64,000 nucleotides of DNA, taken from NCBI GenBank assembly GCA_910589415.1, contig OU342636.1, positions 4,446,437 to 4,510,436 on the forward strand, written 5' to 3'. Positions 22,681 through 33,637 of the stretch are shown in pieces; within the stretch, counting starts at the first letter, position 1, and the number at the start of each line of letters is the position of its first letter. The position numbers and the translations under genes are program-made. Under the pieces are notes generated by a model. The model was not told the DNA's origin. It saw nothing but the letters and a program-made list of their open reading frames with translations, and did not search any database. This stretch comes from Malachius bipustulatus (Eukaryota > Arthropoda > Insecta > Coleoptera > Melyridae).

Positions 22681-23296
22681 CAGGGTGATCCCGAAATGGC
22701 GGACACGGAATACAGGGTGTTGTAGAGGATGTTCAGAAATACTGTAAATTGAAAACAAGAATGTGTTCCTCGGTTTCGTTACCGAGATATGGGGTGTCCT
22801 TTTTCTAAAATTTAAATCGAAACGGCGGTCAAATTTAAACAACCTCTACTGGCAAAGCACATGATTTCACATAACTATAACGATAGTGTTTGCTTTTTAT
22901 TTATTTTTTTATTATCAGGAACGGAATTACAGGCATTCAAAGTTTACCTATTCCCTGAGTCCAACAAAAATTTTCAATGTGGCATCGTTGTTCGAATTCG
23001 AGATTTTGAATAATATTATCGAATATGTATCCGCGCAACAATTATTGTTTTAAGCTTCCTTGTGTTTCCATTTCATATGTTTCCATGGTAACGTATCCAT
23101 CTGGGTATTGTAGACCTACACATTATTTTTCTGCCTGAAGAATGGTATCCAGTGCAGTGTTGTGACTTTATTTTCTACAAAAGTGGTCATATCTTCTTAA
23201 GGGATACTGGAGAAAACAGTAAATAAAACTTAGAAAACTTTTATCCACAATAGATGCTGTAGTGCTGTCCGTGTCCGCCTTTTCGGGATCAGCCTG
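22681..23296. mobile_element. CAGGG-tipped element (d), not a full palindrome
   Basis: The tips are CAGGGTGATCCCGAAA and its inverse, followed by a GGCGGACACGG repeat on both ends, so the inverted arms are about 30 bp. Flanks are TATA on both sides. The 616-bp interior is not palindromic, unlike its relatives, and holds no gene. It may represent the simpler parent form from which the palindromes arose. Confidence 0.85.
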
Positions 23297-23313
23297 TATA
23301 GATATAAATTATA

Positions 23314-24370
23314 CAGGGTGAGTTTTTTTCAATGTTTAGTACAGGGATCTCGTAAACTACTGCAGTTAAAGGAACGGTTAAATGGGAAAAGAAGGGCAGT
23401 TTTATGAGCTTAATTCGAAACAGCTTTTGTTTTTTTGAAAATCTCCATGGCTTCCTAGATATTTAACATAAAGTAAATTCCGCGGATTTCTTTACACCGA
23501 GATAGCAGTCTTATTATTGAGATTAGAGAAAAATCGTAAAGGAAAACCTTTTAGACGATTTCATAAACAATAAAATGGCGTTACAATTTTTTTTATTTGT
23601 TGTGTCATTTTCGAGCTATGACGTAAACTTGTGTTTTTTTAAATGTAAGTCAAAGTTGGCTATGACATCATTCGATATGTCTTTTTTTTCTAAATACAAC
23701 GATATAAAACTCGATATCGTTTTTCTGGGAAATAAAAAAGTTAGGACGGTTTTTAATTTTATTTACGACCGATTAATGAGTTATAAAAAAATGAAAATTG
23801 CAATTTTCCATTTTCAAAGCAGCTTAGCTTGAAAACGGGTCAAGATATCGGAAAATGGCTTACATGTCCCTATCCTAACTTTTTGTAGACTACGTTGGAG
23901 TACCTACGAAAAAAAATATTTTTTATTAATTTTTTTTGAAAATCGCTGATTTTTCATCACTTTGTATACAAATTTCATCAGCACCATAGGATACTACGTG
24001 AAAAGTTAAGATAGGGACATGTAGCCGTTTTCCAATATCTTGACCCGTTTTCGACCTAAGCTGCTTTAAAAATGGAAAATTGCGATTTTCATTTGTTTAT
24101 AACTCATAAACCACTCGTTCCAATTTTGAACTGTAAAGACCATTTTTATTACATTTTTTCAGGAAATCTGAAAATGTAATAATATACAGGTTGTCCCATT
24201 TAAAATAAGATAGTTGATGGCAACTTCCGGTATAACCGGAAATGGTGAGGGTTTGTGAATATTTTAGTTCAGCTCGTCAAAACTGAAATTATACACATAC
24301 AAATTTTTAGACTTCTACTCCCAGGACTTCTCCGTATAAAAATGCCCTAAGGTTCTCGCGCCGCACCCTG
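23314..24370. mobile_element. CAGGG-tipped fold-back element (e), asymmetric
   Basis: Begins CAGGGTGAG after TATA and ends CGCACCCTG before TACA. The right 183 bp (24188-24370) matches the outer unit of the element at 33638-34498, with CTCGCGCC and AACTTCCGGTATAACCGG. The core matches (a) and 33638-34498. The left outer end is different, so the two arms are not mirror images at their tips. This copy is a mosaic. Confidence 0.8.
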
Positions 24371-24836
24371 TACAATGCTTTATTAGGCTAGTGGGAATTT
24401 CATCATAACCGCAACTAAACTTATTTTTTAATTGCTTCGTTAATGCTACAATTTCCTGTGGTGTGACAGATGTGGCATACATAGACCTTTCATTTGTTGT
24501 TATTTTGTCAGCAACAGAACATGTGCTACAGTAACAGTTCCATGCATGTTAAACGAACACATCAACGCCATCAAGTCCGATTTAGACCCGTTCTTATCTT
24601 TCCTCATTTCAATGTTGAAATCCCCAGCGATTATCACCAATTTGTTTTCTTCTTCGATCGTTACAAGAAGTTGCTCTAACCTGTCGAAAAATATCTCCAG
24701 ACTGGCTCCTGATAGGCGATATAAAGTAATAATTGCCAAAACTTCTCTACCATTGATGGATACATCAGCAGCTGCACATTCAAACTCGCCTAACACTGAT
24801 AAACTTACTAAATTTTTCTTAGCTCTTCCACTTATA
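24371..24836 (-). pseudogene. LINE endonuclease middle part and RT start
   Basis: The minus-strand frame 24500-24874 reads SGRAKKNLVSLSVLGEFECA, then LVIIAGDFNIEM, the GDFN box of AP-type endonucleases. Below it VTPQEIVALTKQLKNKFSCGYDEIPTSLIK (split here: VTPQEIVALTKQLKNK and SCGYDEIPTSLIK) is the start of the RT domain. The second half of the endonuclease is deleted between the two. It belongs to the LINE at 21431-27640, and the first endonuclease part lies beyond element (f). Confidence 0.78.
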
Positions 24837-26024
24837 CAGGGTGTCCCAATATTGCATGGACATGGAGCAACCACAGATTACTGAGGTAAAAAAAAGTCGC
24901 TCGGACCAAACTTATCTCTATACCAAAGTGCTTCGTTTGTCCGTTAGAGGGCTTCAAAGTCTTTTGAAAATTTTAGTTTTTTTGAAATAGCTCAAAGTCG
25001 GCTGATTCCAATTCGATGAAATTTGGTAGGCAAATTTCTTATTAAAAGTACTAACTTGTGATGTACATGATAATTTGACGGAAACCCGGGAAGGGGTGAA
25101 ACTACCCCTACCCTCCATTAAAATCGATCGTAATTGTTGATAGAGTAGCAGGAACGCTGTTCATGTTTTTTGTTTGAAAGATACGTCGTTTTAGCCCATT
25201 TTTGGTCTCCTACAAAAATCTGTATCTCTCCGAGGTGCTATGTGATAAAATAAATTAGTCGATGGTACCTAACCAAAAATTTATTTCATTCTTTTAATTT
25301 GAAATCAAATTTTCAATTGTCAGGTGATTATTTGATCTTATCTCATAAAAGATGTTTAGTATGGTTCGGTTTTTTTTTCAGGTGTTTGCAAACGGTTTTT
25401 TTCAAACGCAGTAAACAGTTTGCAAAACGACGAGGTTCCAAGAAAAGTTAAAAACATTTTTTTGCGCAGGATGGAACTTTCTAGGGTCCAAACCGGCGCC
25501 CACATCGAGCATCTTTTATGAGATTAGATAAAATAATCACCTGACAATTGAAACTTTGATTTCAAATTAAAAGAATGAAATAAAAATTTAGTTATCATCG
25601 ACTGATTTATTTTATCACATAGCACGACGGAAAGATACAGATTTTTGTAAGAGACCAAAAATGGGCTAAAACGATGTATCTTTCAAACAAAAAAACATGA
25701 ACAGCGTTCCTGCTACCCTATCAACAATTACGATCGATTTTAATGGAGGGTAGGGGTAGTTTCACCCCTTCCCGGGTTTCCGTCAAATTATCATGTACAT
25801 CAGAAGTTAGTACTTTTAATAAGAAATTGACCTACCAAATTTCATCGAATTGGAATCAGCCGACTTTGAGCTATTTCAAAAAAACTAAAATTTTCAAAAG
25901 ACTTTGAAGCCCTCTAACGGACAAACGAAGCACTTTGGTATAGAGATAAGTTTGGTCCGAGCGACTTTTTTTTACCTCAGTAATCTGTGGTTGCTCCATG
26001 TCCATGGAATATTGGGACACCCTG
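24837..26024. mobile_element. CAGGG-tipped palindromic element (f), inserted in the endonuclease
   Basis: A 1.19-kb palindrome with tips CAGGGTGTCCCAATATTG. Removing it together with one TA rejoins the endonuclease frame as AVYCRQY-ISGRAKK. This supports a TA duplication with the element defined as CAGGG to CCCTG. The arms differ at few positions. Non-coding. Confidence 0.93.
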
Positions 26025-26290
26025 TATATTGTCTACAATACACTGCCGCTCCTCCATGTAAACTCTCCTGTCTGCAATATGCTGAAAGTAGTTTAAAATG
26101 TCTGGTGGCGTGAAACTCTAGTTGACTTTCAAATTTCCAATGTTCTCTGATAGCCAAAATCATACAATTTGTATGATCACTCAAAAACACGTTCAACTCA
26201 TCAACACAATGGATTGGATATTATGGTGAATAACCTCCAAGTTTTCCATTCCCCTGCAAACTTTAACATCATCTAATCGATCATCCTCTA
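26025..26290 (-). pseudogene. LINE endonuclease N-terminal part
   Basis: The minus-strand translation around 26250-26035 gives VIHHNIQSI, then REHWKFESQLE and LLSAYCRQESLHGGAAVYCRQ. This is the start of an AP-type endonuclease of CR1/Jockey LINEs (HHNIQS, EHW and GG-A-Y blocks). It lies upstream of the GDFN part at 24480-24836, from which element (f) separates it. A frame shift is needed near 26200. Confidence 0.72.
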
Positions 26291-27640
26291 TCACAGCTCG
26301 TTTCGTGGCTGGTTGCCGACCGGAAAATTTACAGTTTGGTGACCAGATTTATCCACCTTTCCCTTATTGTCTTCTATTTTAAAGTCATAACGTCCTACCT
26401 GTACACCACGTGGCCAAAAGGAGGAACTGTATACTTCATCTTTCAATTCATATTCCAAACCCACCTTGAAGCATTTGTTATCTTTGGATTTCCAGTAAGT
26501 CTCTATCTCCTGCACAACTACTGCTTCCCTATCTTTATATTTTTGGCTTCCAAATATTCGCCAATCATTTTCTCTGTAACATGATCTTTCACCTTTTTCA
26601 AAAAAAAACATACTCTACTTTGCCTCTCCCGTGCACTTCCCACAAAGCTGTCCTGTTCATTCTCCACATTGACCTCCGCCTGACCAATATTGAATTTTCG
26701 CCTTCTGTTTCGTTTATATCTCACCTCTTCAAACGAATGACTCTCCCGACACTTGATCAACCTTTCCAGTCTTTACAGCAAACTTTATCACTCAGGGACA
26801 TTATCACTCTCAATGTCAATGAATCTCTTCATAAGCTGCCTTTGTTTCATTTCCATATCATGCACTTTCTGATTCTGGTTCTCTGAACACTCAGCTGACC
26901 CGTTTTTACTAGAACCATCTTTTCTGTTATTATTTACTGTTTTTATATCAACCCTGGTAATTTCCATTTTTTGTTTCTCTGTTCTTGTATCTGATTGTAG
27001 GTTGTTTTTAACCTGTTGGCTTCTTATCTCAATTGGTTTTTGCTGGTATTTCCTATCACTCACAGCACTCAGTTTATTGAATTTCTCTAATACCTTACTA
27101 TAATTTAATTTTTCAGTTTCTAACTCACTTTCCAATCTAGCCATCTTTTCCATCATCAGTTTATTCGACAATTTTTGCTCTTCTACCAGTAACTTTAAAT
27201 AAATGTAGGCATCTTCACTGAAAGTTATCTTTGTCACTGTTTTGTTTACTTTAGATTTGTTATCATCTATTTCCTTCTCATGCTTTTGATTGATTTCACA
27301 TTCAAAATTACTTACTTTCAGCTTCAGACTTTCAATCTCTTTCATAAGATAAATATTTGCCTCTTTTGGCTCAAGATTTTCTATTTTCAGTGTACCTTCA
27401 ACACTAGTTTGTATTGACTCTGGGATAACCTCCACCCCATCGTTTTCTCAACTACTGCTTCTGTTCACCATTTTTTTGTAATCACAACAGGCAACTCTCG
27501 CCCCACAGCTACTATGGAACACCTTTGCAGAATTTGTACACTCTACAACACTTTTAACTGCTGGTTTATTGCAATAATTTCTCAGCCAGCTCATTGGATT
27601 CGGCCATCTTGAAAATAATTCCATTGGCGCGCGTATTTTT
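26291..27640 (-). pseudogene. LINE ORF1: PHD-like finger, coiled coil, basic C-terminus
   Basis: Near the 5' end (27620-27480) a Cys/His-rich stretch with VVECTNSAKVFHSSCGARV resembles the PHD finger of CR1-type ORF1 proteins. The frame 26788-27435 (215 residues) is a long coiled coil rich in E, K and L. It continues in shifted frames at 26518-26760 (basic RYKRNRRRKF) and 26291-26611 (TYWKSKDNKCFKVGLEYEL). It would act as the RNA-binding chaperone of the LINE particle. Stops and frame shifts make it non-functional. Confidence 0.65.
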
Positions 27641-28431
27641 TTTTATATGGGTTGATATTTTACGCATTAATGTGTAATATTAATTAATCATAAGCTATTA
27701 ATGAATAAATAAAATGTGCTTAGTTTGTTGAATTCGCAATTTATATTTTATAGCGTGCTATATACATATAAATATAAATGTGAGAGTAAATGTGTATAAA
27801 TATAAATACCGTGTGACAAGTTTCAAAGCAGAACATAGGCGAATAGCATGGGAAATCACATATTTGTAGTTTATTTCTCACCACTTTTATCTACAAGAAT
27901 GGTAATGGTGTCTATCGAAAGAGAATTGTTTTCTGAGCATGCTGATACCAAATACTTAATAATTAACAGTTTCTTTATGATGACAGAATAACTTATGACA
28001 GAATAATAATAATAGCTATTCTTATGCGGGACGCGTGTTTATCGCCGTGGTACTATTAACCGGCCGGCCAGATCTCCCGATTTATCACCTTATCCCTTGT
28101 TGTGACTTTTCTTGGTATCTTGGGGCTACCTTAAAAACAAAATTTACAGAGCTAGCCATTGCCTAATGTGCACTCGTTAATAACCAACAACTCGGACAAG
28201 TTCGAAGCGCAATTTATGAAATGGTGGGAATATTAATTTCAAAATGAAGGACTATTTGAATATTTGTTGTAGTTATTGTTTTAGTTCAATTATTTTACGT
28301 GTTTATTTTTCAGAGTCAATTTTTGGTAAAACAAAACGATGGTATATGAGGATTTTCGTAATTTTTTTAATGATGTTCAATCAGAATTAAAATAAATTAA
28401 ATAATTGAAAATATTTATATTTTATAATATA

Positions 28432-29666
28432 CAGGGTGTTTTCTAATTGAATGTCAATATTTAAGGGGGTGATTTTTGGGTCCATTTTAAGAAGAAAACT
28501 TCATAAGATCGTATGTCCTAGAAGTCTTAACTTTTGAGATATGGGGTGGTAAAATATGATTAAAATAAATAATTTTTTCCTAATATCTGCAATACCGCTT
28601 TAGATATTTTAATGGAATTTCGTATACAGGTATTACGCATCAAGGGACATTTTTTGATGTACCGCGTTTCATTTTATTTCCACTAGTGACGATGGTGCAC
28701 GATCGTGCAGAATTTTACCGGCATATTTTAGTAGACATTGATGGTACGCCACTGATTTCTGTTCAAATAGAAATCATTTTTTGAATCCCCATTCGTTTTC
28801 AAGCAAATTTGATTACCTATTTTTTTCAGTCCGATGCACGGTTTTCGCGTAAAAAAAATAAAATCTGTTTCTCTACATGGTCACAAGATATGATATAAAA
28901 ATATGCATAGGTAAAATTCTGCAAGATGTCACTAGTGGAGATAAAACGAAATGTGATACATGAAAAAATGCCTCTTGATGAGTAATACCTGTCTATGAAA
29001 TTTCATTAAAATATCCAGAGCGTTATTATAGATATTATGAAAAAATTATTTATTTTTAAAAACTTTATTTCATACTAATACATTATAACTAGATAAACGC
29101 TTGGTTACCGTAACTATAAACATACTCATAACTCCCTTGGGACTGTTATGAATCCATAACTCCCTCTAATTCTAATATTACTATTGGTTTAATTCTGGTA
29201 ACCATTGGATGTTGCTTTTGTTATTGCATTGTTGGTTGCATATTTGGATTTCATATGTCATTTTCTACAAACTTTTCAGTTGATATATCCATGGTAATCA
29301 ATAATCATGGTTACTCAATTATTAAAAACATTCGTTTAATTTTAAAAACCAACAGATTTCGTTTTTATATTTCATTTAGTATAAAATAAAATAGATTATG
29401 TATCACGGGAGTTATTAGATGTTAATAACCTCGGGCAACTTAACAATCCCTCGGGACTAACGTCCCTCAGGATTGCAATATGTTGCCCTTTGTAATTAAC
29501 ATCCTCATAACTCCCTTGATACATAAATAACTATTACCACCCTGTATCTCAAAAGTTAAGACTTTTAGGACATATGTTCTTATGAAGTTTTCTTCTTAAA
29601 ATGGACCCAAAAATCACCCCCTTAAATATTGACCTCGATATTGACATTCAATTACAAAACACCCTG
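28432..29666. mobile_element. CAGGG-tipped palindromic element (g)
   Basis: 1.24 kb, tips CAGGGTGTTTTCTAATTG, flanked TATA on the left and TATG on the right. The outer arms (about 28432-28680 and 29460-29666) and inner parts around 28680-29060 are inverted repeats. The centre right (29060-29450) contains sequence without a mirror, so it has been altered internally. Non-coding. The plus-strand frame 29601-29942 begins inside it by chance. Confidence 0.85.
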
Positions 29667-29668
29667 TA

Positions 29669-30200
29669 TGCACTTAATTTACAGCAACTATTTAGTTTGG
29701 GGTCACTTGTATTTCATTACAATAAGTTGAGTATTCAACATAAAATGTCTCCAAGTAGAGCTAGAAATAAAAGTATTTTGTTGCCAAAACTATCAAAAAC
29801 TATTAGTGATAAGAATAGTAACATTGTTGCAATAAAATTATTTAACAAATTACCAAATGAACTTAAATTGCTGAAAAAGAATACGAGTAAAAAATATTTA
29901 AAACGTAAATTAAAGCCTTGGATTGTTGATAATGTTTTATAAGTTGATTTATACTACAGAATTTACTCATGTAAATTGTTGCAACACATGGGGGTCTATA
30001 ATTATTAGTATGGGGGTCTATAATTCGTATTATGTAGTATTGTTTTTAGTTGTAAGTTTAGTATGTAAGTTTAGTTTTAAGACACCAGTTTCTTATGCAC
30101 AGGTATTGTCATACCTACCTCTATAAGAAGTGCTATTGTGTTTAATATATAATGGTAATGTAACTACTGGTTTAATAAATAAATAAAAATAAATAAATTT
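29669..30200 (+). mobile_element. 5'-truncated LINE tail
   Basis: Plus strand: ALNLQQLFSLGSLVFHYNKL, then SRARNKSILLPKL and IKLFNKLPNELKLLKK, with a stop at about 29942. This is the C-terminal end of a CR1/Jockey-type RT protein (compare MFNNLP at 21561-21983). A 3' region of about 230 bp follows and ends in an AATAAATAAATAAAAATAAA tail (30172-30200). The 5' side is cut by the fold-back. No RT core is present. Confidence 0.72.
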
Positions 30201-30259
30201 GCTTTGACAGTAAAAAAGTTATCCGAATTTAGCATGTCATGACTGCTCATCTTTTAATT

Positions 30260-31676
30260 TGTAACGTCCTTTTTTTTTTAAAGGAATGTTACTTTTATTT
30301 GCCTTCAGACAGTTGGGAGGACAGACACATACATGAAAAGAATCACAACAATGTGCTAAAACGAAATCAATTTATTTATTTAAATTAATAAATCAAAACA
30401 TCGTGAACCGATTATATATTCTTGGTTTTCTGGCTGGCGTCGAGTTCACCTATCGCAAGGGATGTCTAGGTCAAGGTCATCGCTCCAGATGGTCGCCTGA
30501 TGCCGTCAGATTGCTACAAAAACACACAAAAATACAAGATTAAATGCACCTACCCGTGGAGCGTCTGCGGCACGGGAGCGAGAGAGATATAATAACACCT
30601 CGGTTGGTGTCGATTCAGATAAGGGTTTTTACCAACAGAAGATTTCTCGATGCCGTGATTCTTGAATAAAAACTGGTATTTTATCAAGGCGGCAATCATT
30701 TGTAAATGAAATAAAAATGAGTTTGATTTTATTTTGTGGTAAATTTAATATAATAATTTCTGATTGAAATAGTAACGCTCTATGGCGTTTTAATGACTTA
30801 AAATTTATTATCTTTATTAAATATGAAATTATTTACAAATCGAACAAACTACATGGGAATAAAATCTCTGCTACCGCATAATTGATCAACTTTCAATTAT
30901 AGGATATACAGAAGATTAAATTTACGTCTAGCCGACTAGATCTTCCATGTGCAACTTACGTAGAAGATCTCGATCGGTGACTTGGCGCTAGAGCAACATT
31001 CTAGCGTCTAGGGAAAAGAATTGACACCGCTCCGGAACAATTAAATCAGGGCAGGGCAACATGCTACCACTGATTTGCGTTCGATAGTCCGGAGGGCGCG
31101 CTCTGGTAAGCCACCTGGAGGAAGGTCAACTTCCTAGCTCCAGCGTGAACTTGGATGAATTTCGCGCAACGTGCGAGATTCGGGATTGGATTAAAAGTAC
31201 ATAAGTGGAGGAGCAACTTTCCAACACTTCGTTCCTTTTGGAGGATTCGGAGAGCTAGCAGAATATCGAAGGTCAACTTCCTAAGACGTCTGTATTCGCT
31301 CTCCTCGATTCATTCTTCGTCCGCTGCTTATATAGCCGGTTTTCGCGTAAACAACGCCGTGTTATCGGGCGCGTCCCTTTTTTTGCCTGTTGCTTCTTCA
31401 TGACAACAACAACATTCCTTTATTTAATTTGAAATATTACAAATTTTACCAGTGACGCTAGTTTCCAACCGTAAACAACGCCGTCTTATCTCTTCAGTTG
31501 GCTTGGCTTCGGTTTCTTATCTGTTGCTACCGTCTTTTTGAATATTAATATGAGACATTTTATAAAATATAAAAGAATCGAATTTTGTATTTAAAAATTA
31601 AAAATTAATTTATTATTTATTAAATTAATTGTATAATTCGACGTTGCGGCGTCGTGACGCTCGACGTAACGTCACA
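30260..31676. mobile_element. Probable solo LTR, 1.4 kb, AATT duplication
   Basis: The segment starts TGTAACGTCC and ends GTAACGTCACA, giving TG...CA ends. AATT occurs on both sides (30256-30259, 31677-31680) as a 4-bp duplication typical of many Ty3-type insertions. A TATA-like TTATATAGCC lies near 31330. No coding frame with a domain is present. A short repeat (AAACAACGCCGT) occurs at about 31350 and 31475. The evidence is the termini and the duplication only; there is no second copy in the window. Confidence 0.5.
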
Positions 31677-32051
31677 AATTTTGAAAATGTTTGAAATATT
31701 CTGTCATGATAAAAAAAACTGTTAATTATTAAGTATTTGGTACATGCTCAGAAAACAATTCTCTTTCGATAGACACCATTACCATTCTTGTAGATAAAAG
31801 TGGTGAGAAATAAACTACAAATATGTGATTTCCCATGCTATTCGCCTATGTTCTGCTTTGAAACTTGTCACTCACTATAGTAATGTTTTAGTCATCGATT
31901 AGTATTAATAACAGTAATATTCTAATATTTCGTGGGGAAGCGATGAATGATAGGTAAATTAAGAAATATCTACTCTTTTTTCAAAGAATTCTAGCTTTCG
32001 GCACTTTTTACTGAGTTATAATCCTCATCTTCAATGTAAGTAATTTTTCCT

Positions 32052-33060
32052 TTCATTTATTTGTTATTTTTATTTATTTATTTATTTATTCTAATTTCAA
32101 CAGGGCAAGCCCCATACAATTAAACAATAACTTTTCATATGAAGTGCTTACAAATTCTTGACTTGTTCAAATCGAATACAGGTGTTTTGCAATTTAATTA
32201 TTCATATTTTAACATTAACTTTGAGAGTTTTTTCATACAATATAAAGAAGAGTTATGCAAATCAAACCAAGCAGTATTTTCGTTACAAAGCTCAGACAAC
32301 CTATAGACAATCGACTTCCTCTGTCCCATTCTTAGTGTTGGAATTAAAAAATAGTAACTGTTATGCCTTAAAGTTCTAGGAGGACAGTAAAAGTCGAAAT
32401 GCCCAAGTACATATTCTGGACAATCAATGAGATTGTTATGTAATTTGAACGCAAATATAATATCGGCTCTATTTCTGGCAGACTCTAAAGTAGAAATTTG
32501 GAATAATTTATAAGTTGAAGAAAAATCGTGATCAGTAAAATGAAGTGCATTTCCAGTTTTAAATGCCGCATAACGTAAAAACAAAGTATTTAAAGATTCT
32601 AACTTTTTTATGTCACCTCTCTCACTTGGTCTCCAGATCGTCGAGGCGTACATCAGTTTTGAGTAAATATAAGCAAAATATATACTGCGGAAAGTACTTA
32701 AAGATCTAAATTTAAAAGAAAACCTCTTAACAAAGTAGATTTTTTTACGAACGTTAATATCCAGGTAGTCAATATGAAACTTAAAAGAAAGCTTAGAATC
32801 AAAGACAACTCCCAAGTCCCTAATATGATCAACTCTCTCCAATATATTCCCTCCAAGAAAATAATCGTAAATAGGCTGATGGGATTTACCAAATCTAATG
32901 GTGAAGCACTTTTTTGTATTACACTGAAGTCCATTAAGATTGCACCACCTTTCAAAGGAGTTAATATCTAATTGAAGGTTCATAGCATCGGTTGATGACT
33001 CGATAGAATTAAAAATTTTTGTATCATCTGCAAAAAGAGAGATCTCACAGTTATATTTAA
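32052..33060 (-). mobile_element. CR1/Jockey-like LINE fragment, RT second half and 3' tail
   Basis: Minus strand from 33060: SLFADDTKIFNSIESS (the catalytic FADD box), then the frame 32198-32983. That frame has WCNLNGLQCNTKKCFTIRF, RVDHIRDLGVVFDSKLSF, FAYIYSKLMYASTIW and a C-terminal PRTLRHNSYY region ending at a stop near 32198. The 3' tail is an AATAAATAAATAAATAAAAA run (about 32060-32092). The first half of the RT and all upstream domains are missing (5' truncation). The 261-residue stretch after FADD is uninterrupted, so the copy is fairly young. Confidence 0.85.
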
Positions 33061-33129
33061 AATTATTTCCGAATTATTTTATGTAAATTACCCGAATAGT
33101 AATTTTAACAAAATCAATGTAACACAATA

Positions 33130-33430
33130 GTACGAACAATAATTTATATGATTTTACTCGAATTCACCATTTACACCAAACGAATTGACGGCATCGACTT
33201 ACCCCGATTCTATAAGGAAATCCAGATGCTCGGAGGGCCCTCACACATGGTCTGCACCAACTTCAATACATGCTCCACCCTTTTAGTAGTCGATAATAAT
33301 AGCACGAAGTTAATTATCGCTCTTCCCATTCGATCGCGATGACGACGACGTTCGTTCTTCTTCTGCCATACTCTGGTCACGACGACGCAGCCGATAAGTC
33401 GCCTCGTTAGAACAAATGGTGAACAGAGCG
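33130..33430 (-). promoter_or_regulatory. CpG-rich patch with splice-donor; candidate first exon
   Basis: This stretch is far richer in CpG than its neighbours (GACGACGACGTTCG, CGATCGCGATGACG). On the minus strand it offers a short ATG frame (MAEEERTSSSSRSNGKSDN, from about 33368) and a consensus donor GGG|GTAAGTCG at 33202. This would suit a promoter plus untranslated or uORF-bearing first exon of a minus-strand gene. No downstream exon was recognised, so this is only a candidate. Confidence 0.25.
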
Positions 33431-33637
33431 CGCGTCAAATCAAAACAACAAACAAAATGACAATAGAACCAACAGAAATAGCAACATAATAGACCTAGCT
33501 AGACAATACTAATTTAACCAGGCTTATTCATACCGATAATAATAACTTCTATAAGTCACAGATAAACTTAAAATTAATTCACAAGTTCATTACTGAACAT
33601 TTTATCTAACAAATATTTTCTATTGAACTTACATGTA

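Larger units (their letters stand above)
21431..27640 (-). mobile_element. CR1/Jockey-like LINE, minus strand, cut by three DNA elements
   Basis: Read on the minus strand the order is PHD-like finger plus coiled-coil ORF1 (27640-26291), endonuclease (26290-26025 and 24836-24480), RT start (24480-24371), RT core and C-terminus (22676-21561). The 3' tail carries AATAAAGG and (ATT)n at 21431-21460. Elements at 22681-23296, 23314-24370 and 24837-26024 interrupt it. The second half of the endonuclease and part of the RT are missing. With a near-complete 5' region and tail it was once close to full length. It is inactive now. Confidence 0.8.
27813..31871. mobile_element. 4.1-kb element with about 180-bp inverted termini
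   Basis: The sequence 27813-27995 (starting GTGACAAGTTTCAAAGCAG) is repeated inverted at 31690-31871. Blocks GCATGGGAAATCACATAT, CTACAAGAATGGTAATGG and ACTTAATAATTAACAGTTT are shared. The interior holds a fold-back (28432-29666), a LINE tail (29669-30200) and a probable solo LTR (30260-31676). Little original interior remains and no transposase was recognised. No clear target duplication could be read. Confidence 0.7.

Noticed and set aside
29601..29942. 113-codon plus-strand frame as an intact gene
   Set aside because: Its N-terminus is translated palindrome sequence; only the part from about 29669 is a LINE C-terminal remnant.
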